Source: an uncultured Christensenella sp. (GTDB lineage: Bacteria; Bacillota; Clostridia; Christensenellales; UBA3700). Taken from it: a stretch of 64,000 bases of DNA. A program made the position numbers and the translations under genes. Location of the stretch: assembly GCA_910577845.1 (NCBI GenBank), contig CAJTNA010000001.1:62001-126000 (forward strand), in the 5' to 3' direction. The notes under the pieces were generated by a model. That model saw nothing but the letters and a program-made list of their open reading frames with translations, ran no database searches and was not told the origin of the DNA. This document shows positions 63,287 through 64,000 of this stretch, in pieces. Position 1 is the first letter of the stretch. Each line of letters begins with the position of its first letter.

Positions 63287-64000
63287 TTAATTGCAATTAT
63301 CTAATTCTGCTTTTTCAAGCATTATTAAACCTAATTTTCCTTTTCTAAAATCATCAATAATTGTTGCGGATAGCCTTTCAATATCAAAAGCTCCACCTTT
63401 TAATAAAAAGCCACGTTTTTTTGCAATAAATTCCAAACTATCGTGATTGCTTTCTGGTAATTCAGTAATTTTATATCTTGTTAAGAAATTCTGCAAATAA
63501 TTTGCCTTACAAAAAGCTATCAATTCCTCCGCAAGCTCAACAATATTTAGTATATCTTCGTTTATACTACCAACAAAAGCCAAGTGCATTGCGTGCAGTT
63601 GATTTTCAAATGACGGCCATAAAGTTCCTGGTGTATCTAAAAGCTCAACACCTTTAGTCAACACAACCCATTGTTTACCACGTGTAACCCCTGGTCTATC
63701 ACCAGTTATAGTTCGTTTTGAGCCACAAAGACTATTTATTAGGGTAGATTTTCCGCTATTAGGTATACCAACCACCATTGCTCTAATACTTCTATTAACG
63801 CCTTTTTGTTTATATTTTTCTATCAAATTTTTATTCAAAATTTTCAATCCATCTATAACTTTAGAAGTGTTACCATTTGCACTATTACAAATTACAACTT
63901 GCATATTATTGGCTTTAAAATATTTAAGCCATTCACTCAAATCTTCTTTAGCTACTAAATCCGCTTTATTTAATACGTATAAAATTGGTTTTCCGCCAGC
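63287..64000 (-). CDS. rbgA: Ribosome biogenesis GTPase RbgA/YlqF, 5' end outside window
   Basis: Circularly permuted GTPase needed for 50S subunit assembly. The frame is open to base 64000. Order of motifs is G4 first (VLNKADLV, 63958-63981 region), then G1 GIPNSGKST, then G3 DTPG, which defines the permuted YlqF class. The C-terminal ANTAR-like tail is present (residues after KITELPE). About 238 codons are visible of roughly 285. Heads the rbgA-rnhB-yraN cluster. Confidence 0.95.
   Translation of the reverse strand, partial: AGGKPILYVLNKADLVAKEDLSEWLKYFKANNMQVVICNSANGNTSKVIDGLKILNKNLIEKYKQKGVNRSIRAMVVGIPNSGKSTLINSLCGSKRTITGDRPGVTRGKQWVVLTKGVELLDTPGTLWPSFENQLHAMHLAFVGSINEDILNIVELAEELIAFCKANYLQNFLTRYKITELPESNHDSLEFIAKKRGFLLKGGAFDIERLSATIIDDFRKGKLGLIMLEKAELDNCN

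Overview
The window is about 70% A+T and comes from a low-GC, endospore-forming Firmicute of the Clostridia type. Evidence for this: the spoIIGA-sigE-sigG block, a ymxH/ylmC-family gene, AGGAGG-type ribosome binding sites, SigA promoters with 17-bp spacers, and the gene sets murB-PHP-whiA-dnaE-pfkA and comM-dprA-topA-trmFO-hslVU-hisS-aspS. Species cannot be read from the sequence. TGA is used as an ordinary stop. Almost every gene is on the minus strand; only a class A penicillin-binding protein, RNase P RNA and a small XRE regulator are on the plus strand.

Layout. 1-1553: start of mutS and miaB. 1554-4173: a tandem-hairpin region, then the penicillin-binding protein. 4264-11628: one giant gene of the cyclic beta-1,2-glucan synthase type (GT84 + glycoamylase-like + GH94). 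12021-12374: rnpB. 12525-16582: ATPase, preQ1-riboswitch-controlled transporter plus short-chain dehydrogenase, a decayed gene, and a rhomboid protease. 16906-19531: a small accessory block beside tRNA-Arg(CCU), with a toxin-like Cys-rich protein, two small SH3-like proteins that could be immunity proteins, a zinc-binding membrane protein under a strong promoter with repeated operator-like motifs, and an XRE regulator. 19700-22891: RimK-like ATP-grasp ligase and two paralogous lipoproteins. 22900-24915: aroF-tyrA behind an attenuator whose leader peptide carries six aromatic codons in a row. 25012-40463: a long housekeeping array (glyA, tcdA, aspS, hisS, hslU, hslV, trmFO, topA, dprA, comM, and a lipoprotein-glycosyltransferase fusion). 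40794-52737: degV, PPi-type and ATP-type phosphofructokinases, the tryptophan-sensing RNA-binding protein TRAP (mtrB), dnaE, whiA, a PHP protein, murB and aspartokinase. 54054-56109: DUF1015 gene and cdaA. 56983-60602: nrdR, ylmC, sigG, sigE, spoIIGA. 61551-64000: rplS, yraN, rnhB and the 3' part of rbgA.

Regulation is the richest part of the window. I see a Phe/Tyr transcription attenuator, a preQ1-I riboswitch with a terminator, a candidate L19 leader, a sigma-G-type promoter before sigG, three evenly spaced Spo0A-box-like motifs before spoIIGA, and three genes (RimK-like, spoIIGA, ylmC) whose start codon lies exactly where transcription should begin, which predicts leaderless mRNAs. TRAP is encoded away from any trp gene and lacks one of the three basic RNA-contact residues known in Bacillus. 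Three long, very AT-rich gaps (52738-54053, 56167-56982, 60603-61550) interrupt an otherwise compact map and contain no gene I can support, only inverted repeats.
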